From positions 26,112 to 90,111 of the forward strand of contig JAURYH010000030.1 in the NCBI GenBank assembly GCA_030653975.1: DNA of 64,000 nt. Reading direction: 5' to 3'. Each line of letters starts with the position of its first letter. The stretch's first letter is position 1. Positions 28,170 through 36,527 of the stretch are shown one piece after another. A model generated the notes under the pieces. It did not search any database. It worked only from the letters and a program-made list of their open reading frames with translations, and was not told the DNA's origin. The translations under genes and the position numbers were made by a program. This DNA comes from Hydrogenophaga sp. (lineage in GTDB: Bacteria > Pseudomonadota > Gammaproteobacteria > Burkholderiales > Burkholderiaceae_C).

Positions 28170-29165
28170 ATGCGCCTGAGAATCCTCCACCGCACCCGCT
28201 ACCGCTACCGGGGCAGCATCGACATGGCGCAGCACATGGTGCACCTGTCGCCCCGAGACACGCCCACCCAGCAACTGATCGAACACACCCTGCGCATCAG
28301 CCCCGAACCGGCCGCGCGCAGCCAGACCGTTGACGTGTTCGGCAACCTGCGCACCTTCTTCTCCCTGCAGGCGCCCCACGAGACCCTCACCGTGGAAGCC
28401 GACAGCCTGGTGCAGACCGAGGCCCCGCTGCCGCTGCCCGACAGCGCCGCCTGGCAGCAACTGCGCTGGGAAGACGTGCGCCGGCATTTCCGCTACCGCG
28501 CCCACGCGCCCTACGACCCGGCCAGCGAATTCCTGTTTGCGTCCCCCTACGTGCCGCGAGACGATGCCTTCGCCGCCTTTGCGCGCCCCGCTTTCACCGC
28601 GGGTCTGCCCGTGCTGGAAGCCACCCGCGCGCTGATGGAACGCATCCACACCGAACTCAGCTACGAAACCGACAGCACCGAGGTCAACACCCCCGCGCTG
28701 CAGGCACTGGAACAGGGCAAAGGCGTGTGCCAGGACTTTGCCCACATCATGATCGGTTGCCTGCGCAGCCTGGGCCTGCCCGCGCGTTATGTGAGCGGCT
28801 ACCTGCTGACCCGGCCACCCGCCGGCAAACCCCGCCTGATCGGCGTCGACGCCTCCCACGCCTGGGCGTCGATCTACGTGCCGCTGCCCAACGAAGCCGA
28901 CCCGGATGCGGACCCGGAAGCCCCGCCAGCAGGCGCAACCGAAAACACCGCACCCGAGGGCGCCTGGTTCGACTTCGACCCCACCAACAACCGCTGCGGC
29001 TGGGGCAGCCCGGGCGAGGACTACGTGACCCTGGCCACCGGCCGCGACTTCTCCGATGTCTCGCCCATGCGCGGCGTGCTCCAGGGCGGTGCACGGCACA
29101 AGCTGGACGTGGCCGTCACGGTGGCGCCGCCAGAAGAAATCGCCGAACTGATGGACACCGACTGA
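28170..29165 (+). CDS. transglutaminase-like family protein (small, cluster B)
   Basis: Transglutaminase-fold protein of 331 residues with an intact triad: Cys187 in KGVCQDF, His230 in ASHAWAS, Asp270 in FDFDPTNN. It has the same architecture as the 288-residue protein of cluster A. An insert of about 25 acidic/Pro/Ala residues (NEADPDADPEAPPAGATENT) lies between the His and Asp blocks. The gene begins 2 bases after the fusion-gene stop, so the two are coupled. It ends 19 bases from the convergent AhpD-like gene. Predicted to hydrolyse or form an amide bond in the product of the ATP-grasp ligase; substrate unknown. Confidence 0.92.
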   Translation: MRLRILHRTRYRYRGSIDMAQHMVHLSPRDTPTQQLIEHTLRISPEPAARSQTVDVFGNLRTFFSLQAPHETLTVEADSLVQTEAPLPLPDSAAWQQLRWEDVRRHFRYRAHAPYDPASEFLFASPYVPRDDAFAAFARPAFTAGLPVLEATRALMERIHTELSYETDSTEVNTPALQALEQGKGVCQDFAHIMIGCLRSLGLPARYVSGYLLTRPPAGKPRLIGVDASHAWASIYVPLPNEADPDADPEAPPAGATENTAPEGAWFDFDPTNNRCGWGSPGEDYVTLATGRDFSDVSPMRGVLQGGARHKLDVAVTVAPPEEIAELMDTD

Positions 29166-29184
29166 TCAGCGGTCCGGGCCGGCT

Positions 29185-29586
29185 TCAGCCCCTCTCGAAC
29201 GCCGGGTCCACCGGCACCTGCAGCGCAGTCGCCAGCTGGTTGGTCTTTGCGGCCAGCCCGATGATGGACAGCAGCTCGGCGTGCTGCTCGCGCGTCATGC
29301 CCTTGGCTGTTGCCGCCGCGGTGTGCGAGTGCACGCAGTAGCTGCAGCCGTTGATGATGGACGCCGTGATGTAGACCAGCTCCTTGGTCAGCGGGTCCAG
29401 GCTGGAGGGTGTTGCCATCACCCGCTTGACCTCGGCCCAGGTCTGCTCCAGCAGCGCCGGATCAAACGCCAGGTAGCGCCACATGTTGTTAATGAAATCG
29501 GTCTGGCGCGTGGCGCGGATGTCGTCGAACACGGCCTTGACACGGGGATCGGCTTCGGGGTTGGGCAGCGGGGTGATGGTGGACAT
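29185..29586 (-). CDS. carboxymuconolactone decarboxylase / AhpD-like family protein
   Basis: Small all-helical protein of 133 residues with the AhpD-type redox motif Cys81-Ser-Tyr-Cys84 followed by VHSH (His86, His88). This points to a peroxidase or disulfide-reductase-like role rather than lactone decarboxylation. The preceding LTKELVYITASIINGC is the usual helix before the motif. It has its own start 75 bases from the RbgA gene stop, with a short GC-rich repeat between. The partner reductase is not nearby, so the electron donor is unknown. Confidence 0.88.
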   Translation of the reverse strand: MSTITPLPNPEADPRVKAVFDDIRATRQTDFINNMWRYLAFDPALLEQTWAEVKRVMATPSSLDPLTKELVYITASIINGCSYCVHSHTAAATAKGMTREQHAELLSIIGLAAKTNQLATALQVPVDPAFERG

Positions 29587-29617
29587 GGGCGTTGGGGCGT
29601 TGGACTGTGGGTATGGC

Positions 29618-29655
29618 CCCCTCTCCTTCCGGGAGCGGGCAGGGGTGAGGGCCGC
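29618..29655. repeat. short REP-like palindrome
   Basis: CCCCTCTCCTTCCGGGAGCG followed by GGCAGGGGTGAGGGC forms an imperfect inverted repeat of the widely distributed CCCTCTCCC-x-GGGAGAGGG kind, between two minus-strand genes. Confidence 0.5.
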
Positions 29656-29661
29656 GGCCGT

Positions 29662-30642
29662 TCAGCGCGATTTTCGGGTAGCGGGCTTGGCGGTCTTGGG
29701 TTTGCGCTCCGGGCTGATGAGGCCCTGCTCGCGCAGCGCCTTCTTGCGCTCGGCACGGTCGGCGTCGGACTTCAGGCCGGCCTTCATCCAGCGGTCGAAC
29801 TGCTCGGGGGTCTCCAGCGTGATGCGGCCGATGTGTTGCCCGCGGAAGTCCGCGATCACCAGTTCGGCCGCTTTCTGCATGTTGACCTTGCCACCACCCG
29901 CGAGAGCACCGCGCTGGCGGCCGATGGCTTCGAGCAGTTCTTCTTCGTGCGCCTGTGCGTAGGCTTCGGGCGCGCGGCCGAGCTTGTAGCGGGCTTCGAG
30001 CAGCGCCGGGTAGTCGGCCTTGAGCAGGGCCATCAGTTCGTAGGCCACCTCCTGCTCGTCGTAGGCGTTCTTGCCCACCGCGCCGCTGGCGGCGAGGTTG
30101 AAGCCGCTCTCGGGCACCACGATGCGCGGCCACAGCATGCCGGGCGTGTCGTACAGGTAGAAGTCGTCGGCCAGCGCGATGCGCGACTCGGTGCGCGTCA
30201 CACCCGCTTCGTCGCCGGTCTTGGCGGCGCGCTTGCCCTTGAGCGTGTTGATGAGCGTGGACTTGCCCACGTTGGGAATGCCGCAGATCAGCACGCGCAT
30301 GGGCTTGACCATGCCGCCGCGCCGGGGCGCGAGGTGGTAACAGGCGTCGATGATGGCGCGCGCCGGCGCGGTGTTGCTGGCGTCCAGCGCAATGGCCTGC
30401 GTGTTCGGCTGCGCGTTGTAGTGCGCGAGCCAGAGCGCCGTGCGCACGGGGTCGGCCATGTCCTGCTTGTTCAGCACCTTGAGCGTGGGCCGCCCGCTGG
30501 TGAGCTCGGCCATGAGCGGGTTGGCGCTGCTGCCGGGCAGGCGCGCGTCGAGCATCTCGATCACGACATCGATCTCTTTCACACGCTCGCCGATCGCCTT
30601 GCGCGTGAGGTGCATGTGCCCGGGGAACCACTGGATGCTCAT
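29662..30642 (-). CDS. rbgA: ribosome biogenesis GTPase YlqF/RbgA
   Basis: Circularly permuted GTPase for late assembly of the large ribosomal subunit, 326 residues. The permuted motif order is visible: G4 NKQD at 58-61, then G1 GIPNVGKST at 121-129, then G3 DTPG at 165-168. The N-terminus MSIQWFPGHMHLTRKAI is diagnostic, and the C-terminal RNA-binding domain ends in a Lys/Arg-rich tail. It is divergent from the SRPBCC gene, with 111 bases between the starts. Identification is secure. Confidence 0.95.
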   Translation of the reverse strand: MSIQWFPGHMHLTRKAIGERVKEIDVVIEMLDARLPGSSANPLMAELTSGRPTLKVLNKQDMADPVRTALWLAHYNAQPNTQAIALDASNTAPARAIIDACYHLAPRRGGMVKPMRVLICGIPNVGKSTLINTLKGKRAAKTGDEAGVTRTESRIALADDFYLYDTPGMLWPRIVVPESGFNLAASGAVGKNAYDEQEVAYELMALLKADYPALLEARYKLGRAPEAYAQAHEEELLEAIGRQRGALAGGGKVNMQKAAELVIADFRGQHIGRITLETPEQFDRWMKAGLKSDADRAERKKALREQGLISPERKPKTAKPATRKSR

Positions 30643-30753
30643 TGTTTGTTCTTTCAGTCAGACCGGATTGTGCGCTGGGGTGTCTTCTCTATCGGCCCGG
30701 CGGGGTGCCGTGCCACAATGATTTTTCATTCCCCACACCCCAAGAGGAGACAC

Positions 30754-31224
30754 ATGAGCATCACCGTCAAGATCGATCTGGGTTACGAATTCGACGTCAG
30801 GGCCAAGGCCGCCGAGGTGTTCGACGTGCTCTCGGACGTGCCGACCTCGGTCAGCCATTTTCCCAAAGTCGAACAGCTCACCGACCTCGGTGACGGCGTC
30901 TACAAGTGGGAGATGGAAAAGGTGGGCACGGCGCAGGTCAACATCCAGACCATCTACGCCAGCAAATACATCAGCGACAAGGCCAGGGGCACGGTGAAGT
31001 GGACGCCGGTGAAAGGTGTGGGCAATGCGCTGGTGGGCGGCCACTGGAAGATCGTGGACAAGAAGAAATCGACCGGCGTGACATTGGCGATCCAGGGCGA
31101 GATCGAGGTGCCGCTGCCCGGCCTGATGAAGATGATCGTGGTGCCGGTGGTGCAGGGCGAGTTCGAGAAGCTGGTCGAGAAGTACATCGACAACCTGATC
31201 CAGCGCTTCGGCGGCGAAGCCTGA
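30754..31224 (+). CDS. SRPBCC family protein (START-like lipid-binding fold)
   Basis: Cytosolic hydrophobic-ligand-binding protein of 156 residues, related to the coenzyme Q-binding / polyketide cyclase group. It starts MSITVKIDLGYEFDVRAKAAEVFDVLSDV, with the usual strand and helix order, and ends in the long C-terminal helix (PVVQGEFEKLVEKYIDNLIQRF) that lids the pocket. AAGAGGAGA gives a strong ribosome-binding site. No enzyme motif is visible. It is divergent from rbgA and followed by the unusual tandem repeat. Confidence 0.88.
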   Translation: MSITVKIDLGYEFDVRAKAAEVFDVLSDVPTSVSHFPKVEQLTDLGDGVYKWEMEKVGTAQVNIQTIYASKYISDKARGTVKWTPVKGVGNALVGGHWKIVDKKKSTGVTLAIQGEIEVPLPGLMKMIVVPVVQGEFEKLVEKYIDNLIQRFGGEA

Positions 31225-31255
31225 ACCTGGCGTGGCCTTCCCCCCTCCATCGATG

Positions 31256-31502
31256 TTGTCCAGCGAAACACTGGATAAGTTTGTGCATAACCCAGGGCCA
31301 ACCGTGTACGGGGTGCGCAAGTGCTTGTGGCCCTAGGCGCTTCTTCAATCTGCCCATCAAACAGGCACCCGGACAAAGGTGGTTATCCACTTGTCCATCA
31401 AAACCTTGGACAAGCTTGTGCATAAGTCAGGACAAGCCCTGTACGGTCAAGCTAAGTGCTTGTTTCACAATGGAGTTCTTCAGATTGCCTATTCAGAAGG
31501 CA
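31256..31502. repeat. tandem pair of 112-bp imperfect repeats carrying DnaA-box-like sites
   Basis: Copy 1 is 31256-31367 and copy 2 is 31391-31502. They align without gaps at an offset of 135 bases and are about 70% identical by my count. Each carries TGTGCATAA (31282-31290 and 31417-31425), the complement of TTATGCACA, which matches the DnaA-box consensus TTATnCACA. A third site, TTATCCACT, lies at 31383-31391 between the copies. Each copy also holds a short inverted repeat (TTGTCCA...TGGAyAA). The region 31225-31560 has no convincing gene. Confidence 0.7.
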
Positions 31503-31560
31503 GTGCCCGCACAAGTCCGGCGCCTTCCGTTCGCAAGGCCTTGCGTTGAGATTTGTACAC

Positions 31561-31857
31561 ATGGATGCGCCACCCACACCCCCGGCCTTCCGCCTGCACC
31601 TGTCCGGTACCGGCGAGACCTTCTCCGCACCGGCCGACGCGACGCTGCTGCAGACCCTGCTGCGCGCGGGCGTGGCGTGGCCGGCCTCGTGCCGCAACGG
31701 CAACTGCCGCGCCTGCATCGGCCGGCTGGCGCGGGGCCGGGTGCGCTACGCGATCGACTGGCCGGGCCTGCTGCCCGAAGAAAAGGCGTCCGGCTGCGTG
31801 CTGCCCTGCGCGGCCTACCCGCTGGAGGACGTGACGCTCAGCGGCCCCGGGGCCTGA
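31561..31857 (+). CDS. 2Fe-2S ferredoxin
   Basis: Small electron carrier of 98 residues with the plant-type [2Fe-2S] loop. Cysteines occur as SCRNGNCRAC (spacing C-x4-C-x2-C, at about 44, 49 and 52) with the fourth in GCVLPC (about 78). It begins at an ATG directly after the tandem repeat. No reductase or oxygenase neighbour identifies a partner. Confidence 0.88.
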   Translation: MDAPPTPPAFRLHLSGTGETFSAPADATLLQTLLRAGVAWPASCRNGNCRACIGRLARGRVRYAIDWPGLLPEEKASGCVLPCAAYPLEDVTLSGPGA

Positions 31858-31883
31858 GTACCACCCGCGACGCGTGAGATGGC

Positions 31884-31936
31884 CCACCCCAGGGCACCGC
31901 CGGGCCGGCTTTGCCGGACGACCAGTGTCGCCCCCT
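31884..31936. repeat. dispersed GC-rich intergenic repeat, copy 3 (inverted)
   Basis: CCCCAGGGCACCGCCGGGCC and CGGCTTTGCCGGACGACCAG closely match the copy at 16700. It lies exactly at the broken end of the gene fragment at 31937-32015, as if the repeat took part in the deletion. Confidence 0.6.
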
Positions 31937-32015
31937 TGTATGCTTTTTCCGTGTTCATCGCATCAAACAGGATCAGCAGTTCCTGGTCAAAGTCCGCGGC
32001 GGTCAAACGTGCCAT
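31937..32015 (-). pseudogene. N-terminal remnant, probably of a dienelactone hydrolase family gene
   Basis: From the ATG at 32015 the minus strand reads MARLTAADFDQELLILFDA. This resembles the N-terminus of secreted dienelactone hydrolase family proteins in Burkholderiales, which continue with a twin-arginine-like segment not present here. After about 19 residues the similarity stops, and the frame runs into the repeat and past the ferredoxin stop. I therefore read it as a deletion remnant with its start region retained (GGAGG upstream of the ATG). Family recognition from 19 residues is tentative. Confidence 0.45.
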
Positions 32016-32127
32016 GACAGCCTCCTGACGGGGAAAGCCCGCAGCTTATCGCCCACATGGCTTTCGCGGAATACGCCTGACCCGGTTGTGGATTTCCAGG
32101 CGCAAGCGCGTGCGCGTGCTCGTCGGC

Positions 32128-33687
32128 TCAGGCGGGGGCGACCGCGGACCAGTCGGGATGCCGCCCCAGGCGCGCGGGAGAGGTGTATTCCTGCCGGTAC
32201 ACCTCGAACGGCATGGTGTCCGCGGCTTCGATGGCGCGCTGGGCCTCGAACGACAGGGTGGACATGGCTTCAAATCGCGCCTGCTGTTTGGCGCTCCAGG
32301 GCAGTCCCAGCAAGTGTGCATGGGTCTGCTGCGACTGCGCCCGCACAAAACCGACGAAAGAATCGCTGTGTTCCTGCCGGATGGCGGCGAGCACGCGGGC
32401 CGACGGCAGCGTCTCGGGCGCCAGCAGCGCAGCGCGGGCCTGCGCCACGGCATCGCAGTAAGCGCTGTCACCGTGGGCCGTGTCCAGCGTGGCGGCGATG
32501 GGGGTCAGCTGATCGATGATCTCGATACCCCATTGCTGCAGGTTCACGCTTTCCCCCTTGCGCCACAGACAGAGGCCCGGCTCGCGCCCGCGGGCTGCGG
32601 TGAGATGCTGGTTGTAGGCCAGTTCGTGGATCTCGTCCGGCGTGTCGGGCGGGCTGTCGCTGAGCAGGCAGTGCAACAGGAACACATCGAGGAAGCGCAG
32701 CGTGGATGCGTCGATGCCGATGGGCTCGAAGGGGTTGAGGTCCATCAGCCGCACTTCGATGTATTCGACACCACGCTCGCGCAAGGCGTGCAGCGGGCGC
32801 TCGCCCGGGAAGATCACGCGCTTGGGCCGGATCGTGCCGTAGAACTCGTTTTCGATCTGCAGCAGGGTGGTGGCGAGCTGGTTGTAGTCGCCACCCGGGT
32901 TGCGGATGCCCACCACCTCGTAGGCCGGCCAGGGACGGGTGAGCGCGTCGTGCAGCGAGGCGGCATAACCTTCGAGCCCGTTGTAGCTCACGTCCAGCGT
33001 GGCCTGGGCCTCGCTCTGGTAACCCAGGCGCCCCATGCGCAGCGAGGTGCCGTGGGGCATGTACAGGCTGCCACTGTCGCCCAGCGGCTGCAGCTCGTGC
33101 TGGCGCCCTTCGACAAAGCTGGAGCACAGGGCCGGCGAGGCGCCGAACAGCGTGAGCAGCAGGAAGGCGTGGCGGCGGAAGTTGCGGATGAGCGCGAAAT
33201 AGCCGTCGTTGTCGACGCCCGGCAGCGACCAGTTGTAGTGGATGCCGCTGATCGTCTGCATGCGCCGGCCGTAACGGTGGCCCAGGCCCATGCGGTAGAC
33301 GCTCTTGGCGCGCCCGACGTTGGACGACCCATAGCGCCCCAGCGGAATGGTCTCGTCGGTCGGCAGGCCGCAGGGCATGCTGGAAGCCCAGAGCATTTCC
33401 TCGCCGGCGGCCTTGAGGCTGCGCACGGTGTACTGGTGGATTTCGGTGAGCTCGTTCAGACACGACTGCACGCTGTCGTGCACACCCGTGATCAGCTCCA
33501 GCTGCGACTCGCTGTAATCGGTGGTGATGTGCGGGTGCGTGAGCGCGCTGCCCAGCGCTACCGGGTGCGGCGTGAGGGCCAGCTTGCCGTCGGGCTGGGC
33601 GCGCAGGCTCTCTTTTTCAAGACCGCGGCGCATTCCGCGCAGGCGCTCGGCGCCCAGGTCTTGCAGCCGTTGTTCCAGTGAAGTCAT
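32128..33687 (-). CDS. gshA: glutamate--cysteine ligase
   Basis: First enzyme of glutathione synthesis, ATP-dependent joining of L-glutamate gamma-carboxyl to cysteine. It is 519 residues, matching the E. coli-type (class 1) enzyme of 518. Diagnostic segments are RGLEKESLRA near 21-30, the TDYSESQLELIT block at about 56-67, and the GHRYGRRMQTISGIHYN stretch near 135-151. The start MTSLEQRLQDLG is the natural N-terminus. It is 33 bases downstream of the dus-family gene on the same strand. Confidence 0.95.
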   Translation of the reverse strand: MTSLEQRLQDLGAERLRGMRRGLEKESLRAQPDGKLALTPHPVALGSALTHPHITTDYSESQLELITGVHDSVQSCLNELTEIHQYTVRSLKAAGEEMLWASSMPCGLPTDETIPLGRYGSSNVGRAKSVYRMGLGHRYGRRMQTISGIHYNWSLPGVDNDGYFALIRNFRRHAFLLLTLFGASPALCSSFVEGRQHELQPLGDSGSLYMPHGTSLRMGRLGYQSEAQATLDVSYNGLEGYAASLHDALTRPWPAYEVVGIRNPGGDYNQLATTLLQIENEFYGTIRPKRVIFPGERPLHALRERGVEYIEVRLMDLNPFEPIGIDASTLRFLDVFLLHCLLSDSPPDTPDEIHELAYNQHLTAARGREPGLCLWRKGESVNLQQWGIEIIDQLTPIAATLDTAHGDSAYCDAVAQARAALLAPETLPSARVLAAIRQEHSDSFVGFVRAQSQQTHAHLLGLPWSAKQQARFEAMSTLSFEAQRAIEAADTMPFEVYRQEYTSPARLGRHPDWSAVAPA

Positions 33688-33720
33688 ACAGGGGGTGGTT
33701 TTCGGGTCCGGGGCCGGAAC

Positions 33721-34767
33721 TTAACACGGCTGGGCCATTTCCGCTGGCGGCACGGCGATGCGGTTTTCGGGTAAGAAGCGGCGCGCAGCGGGCGCAACCG
33801 GCGTGACCACCACTGGCGGCTGGGCCGTGTTGGACTGCAACCAGGCATCGATCTGCGGCGGATCGTTGCAGCAGCGCAGCTCGTCGAACGCGGTCTGGGC
33901 CTCGGGATAACGCTTGCGCAGGTGGTTGAGCCACTGTTTCAGGCGCCCGGCGCGGTGACGGCGCTCAACACGGCCGCTCACCTGCTGCCAGAACACCGCC
34001 AGCAGAGGCACCACCTCGCTCCAGGACACGCCACCCAGCCCCTTGATGGCCAGTGCGAGACCGGGGTCGCTCACCATGCCACGACCGATCATGAGCGCAT
34101 CACAGCCGCTCACTTCGCGGCAGCGAAGTGCCTGCTCCACCGTCCAGATCTCGCCGTTGGCGATCACCTGCATCGGCCCCACAGGCAACGATGCGCGCAC
34201 CTGCGCGATGCGTTCCCAGTAGGCGGGTGGCCGGTAGCCATGGACCTTGGTGCGGGCATGGATCACCAGCTCGTTCGCTCCGGCTTCGGCGATCGCCAGC
34301 GCGCAGTCTTCGGCGCGGTGGTCGTCGTTGAAACCCAGGCGCATCTTGGCCGACACCGGCACGTGGGCGGGCACGGCGCGCCGCACCGCGGACACGATGC
34401 GGCCGATCAGTTCGGGTTCGTCCAGCAGCACGGCGCCGCCGCGGCTCTGGTTCACCGTCTTGGCCGGGCAGCCGAAATTGAGGTCCACGCCGAACGGGCT
34501 CAGCCCCGCGAGTCGGGCCGCGTTCTCGGCCAGGCAGGCCGGATCGGAACCCAGCAGCTGGGGCCGCACCGGCACCCCCGAGCGCGTACGACCGCCATGG
34601 AGCAGCTCGGGCACCACGCGCACAAAGGCGCGTTCGGGCAGCAGCGTGCTGGTCACGCGGATGAACTCGCTCACGCAGCGGTCGATGCCGCCCGTGCGCG
34701 TGAGCACATCGCGCAGCGTCGCGTCAAGCAGGCCTTCCATGGGCGCGAGCAAAAGGGTCATGGGCAT
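33721..34767 (-). CDS. dusC: tRNA-dihydrouridine synthase, DusC-like
   Basis: FMN enzyme reducing uridine to dihydrouridine in tRNA. It is 348 residues from the chosen ATG at 34767 (MPMTLLLAPMEGLLDATLR). An ATG at 34761 is equally plausible, and one at 34809 adds residues that homologues lack. The catalytic Cys is in LNFGCPAKTVNQSRGG. FMN-binding segments include VSAKMRLGF and the late ANGEIWTVEQA and MIGRGMVSDPGL. The short start before LLAPMEG and overall length fit DusC (position 16) better than DusA or DusB, but that is inferred. Confidence 0.88.
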   Translation of the reverse strand: MPMTLLLAPMEGLLDATLRDVLTRTGGIDRCVSEFIRVTSTLLPERAFVRVVPELLHGGRTRSGVPVRPQLLGSDPACLAENAARLAGLSPFGVDLNFGCPAKTVNQSRGGAVLLDEPELIGRIVSAVRRAVPAHVPVSAKMRLGFNDDHRAEDCALAIAEAGANELVIHARTKVHGYRPPAYWERIAQVRASLPVGPMQVIANGEIWTVEQALRCREVSGCDALMIGRGMVSDPGLALAIKGLGGVSWSEVVPLLAVFWQQVSGRVERRHRAGRLKQWLNHLRKRYPEAQTAFDELRCCNDPPQIDAWLQSNTAQPPVVVTPVAPAARRFLPENRIAVPPAEMAQPC

Positions 34768-34921
34768 GGGGTGGGCAGCGGACCGGTTGAATCGCTGCAA
34801 CAAGGCCAACGGTGGGCCATCTGAGCGGGCGGGATTGGATTCTATCGGGACCGCCTTGCGGCCGCAGACGCGCGTCCATTACCATCGTTCACCGAGCATT
34901 TTTCACCATCCGGAGTTGTTC

Positions 34922-35425
34922 ATGTCGCCCTTTCTCGCCGTGCCACTGGTGACCAGCCTGCTGGCCGCGACGTCGCCCTGTTTCGCACAGGCGGTCGCGC
35001 CCGCAGTGCCCACGCAGCCCTCGGCGCCCGCTGGCGCAGACACGGTCCGCATCGGCACGTTCAAGCAGATCGAAGGCGACACGCGCATGGGCCGCGCGGG
35101 TGCACAACGCACACCCACCCCCGGAGACGGCGTGAACGTCAGTCAACGCCTGAGCACCGGGAAGAACGGCGCGGCCACCATCATCCTCAAGGACGGCACG
35201 GTCCTGACCATGGGACCCGACACCACGATGGACCTGAGCCAGTTCCATTTCGATTCGACCACCCAGCAGGGCAACTTCGTGCTCGACCTGCTGCAAGGTT
35301 CCGTGCGCGTGGTCACCGGGCTGCTGGCCCGGATCAACCCGGAGCTGTTCAAGATCAACACGCCGACCTCGGTGGTCGGCGTGCGTGGCACCGACTTCAT
35401 CGTGGAAGCGCAGGCGGTGCAATGA
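34922..35425 (+). CDS. FecR domain-containing secreted protein
   Basis: Exported protein of 167 residues with a signal peptide at about 1-23 (ending CFA-QA). The FecR domain runs from about 60 to 165: GDGVNVSQRLSTGKNGAATIILKDGT, then VLDLLQGSVRVVTG, then the typical TPTSVVGVRGTDFIV. Unlike true FecR it has no N-terminal anti-sigma region or membrane helix, so it is probably a periplasmic structural or binding module. The stop overlaps the next start as ATGA, coupling it to an OmpA-like lipoprotein gene. Confidence 0.9.
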   Translation: MSPFLAVPLVTSLLAATSPCFAQAVAPAVPTQPSAPAGADTVRIGTFKQIEGDTRMGRAGAQRTPTPGDGVNVSQRLSTGKNGAATIILKDGTVLTMGPDTTMDLSQFHFDSTTQQGNFVLDLLQGSVRVVTGLLARINPELFKINTPTSVVGVRGTDFIVEAQAVQ

Positions 35426-36033
35426 CCCACCTGACGCCCATCCGGCACACCCTGACCGGCCTGTTCCTGGGCGGGATCGTCTTGCTGACGGCTTGCGCGC
35501 CCGCCACCCGCGTCACCCTGCTGCCCCAGTCCAACGGCAAAGCCAGCGCCGTTGAAGTGACCACCGGCAAAGGTACACAGCGCATCGACCAGCCGTACCA
35601 GGTGGCCGAGGTCGGTCGCCGCGGCGATCTGAGCCTGGACCTGACCACCGCCGAAGCGGTGCGCGAACGGCATCCCCGGCTGCTGGCGCTGCAGCCCCTG
35701 GCACCCGAACGCTTCACGCTCGAGTTCGAGCCCGGCACCTCATTGCTCACCCAGGCTTCACAAGCCCAGCTGGAAGAAGCGATCCGCCGCGCATTGGCGC
35801 GAATCGGTGGTGAGATCGTGGTGACCGGACACACCGACCGCCAGGGAACCCTCGAAGCCAACGACACGCTGTCGCTGCAACGGGCGCAGGCGATCCGGGC
35901 CCTGTTTATCGAACGGGGTTTCCGGGCCGAACTGATCGAGGCCGTGGGCCGGGGCGAACGCGAGCCCCTGGTGCCCACCGACGACGACGTGGACGAGCCG
36001 CGCAACCGGCGCGCCGACGTCGAAGTGCGCTGA
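35422..36033 (+). CDS. OmpA family lipoprotein-like protein
   Basis: Envelope protein of 203 residues. The N-terminal signal ends in a lipobox-like LLTACAP, so it is probably lipid-anchored at Cys near residue 26. The C-terminal OmpA peptidoglycan-binding domain (about 93-203) has FEPGTSLLTQASQ, then VTGHTDRQGTLEANDTLSLQRAQAIR and a late RNRRADVEVR. Translation is coupled to the FecR-domain gene. The pair probably forms a peptidoglycan-linked envelope complex. Confidence 0.9.
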   Translation: MTHLTPIRHTLTGLFLGGIVLLTACAPATRVTLLPQSNGKASAVEVTTGKGTQRIDQPYQVAEVGRRGDLSLDLTTAEAVRERHPRLLALQPLAPERFTLEFEPGTSLLTQASQAQLEEAIRRALARIGGEIVVTGHTDRQGTLEANDTLSLQRAQAIRALFIERGFRAELIEAVGRGEREPLVPTDDDVDEPRNRRADVEVR

Positions 36034-36038
36034 CCCCC

Positions 36039-36527
36039 ATGGCTCACGAACCCCGCCTCACCGCCGCGCTGCGCGAACTGCTGGCCACGCAGCGCATCGC
36101 TGCGCTCGGCACGCTCGACGAAACCGGTGCGCCCTTTGTGTCCATGGTGCCTTTTGCCGTGTTGCCGCTGGCCGGCGAACTGGTGATCCACGTCAGCGGC
36201 CTGGCCGCGCACACGCGCAACCTGCAGCGCCAGCCGCGCGCCTCGCTCATGGTCTGTCAGGCTGAAGCAGCGGGCGAACCGGTGCATGCGCTGCCCCGCG
36301 TGACGCTGGACGTGAACGCCCTGGCCTGCGAACCCGGCAGCGATGCGTACGGGGCCGCGCGCAATGCCTACCTGGCGCGTTTTCCCGAGGCCGAACCGAT
36401 GACGGCGCTGGGCGACTTCCGCTTCCTGCGCCTGGTGCCTGGCGGCGCACGCCAGGTGGCCGGTTTCGGTGCCGCGCGCAGCATCGACGCCGACGAGCTG
36501 CGCCAGGCGCTCGGCCCCGCGCCGTGA
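36039..36527 (+). CDS. pyridoxamine 5'-phosphate oxidase-like (HugZ-type) FMN-binding protein
   Basis: Split-barrel flavin-binding protein of 162 residues. The first half (LRELLATQRIAALGTLDETGAPFVSMVPF) is the usual PPOX-family opening. The segment LVIHVSGLAAHTRNLQRQPRASLMV matches the HugZ-like group, whose members bind FMN or heme. It lacks the extra C-terminal heme domain of full HugZ. It lies 5 bases after the OmpA-like gene and overlaps the RluA-like gene by 4 bases. Substrate unknown. Confidence 0.85.
   Translation: MAHEPRLTAALRELLATQRIAALGTLDETGAPFVSMVPFAVLPLAGELVIHVSGLAAHTRNLQRQPRASLMVCQAEAAGEPVHALPRVTLDVNALACEPGSDAYGAARNAYLARFPEAEPMTALGDFRFLRLVPGGARQVAGFGAARSIDADELRQALGPAP

Noticed and set aside
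31256..31502. Chromosomal replication origin
   Set aside because: DnaA-box-like sites exist, but no dnaA, dnaN, gyrB, rpmH or parAB is near, no AT-rich unwinding region is evident, and the sites are only three.
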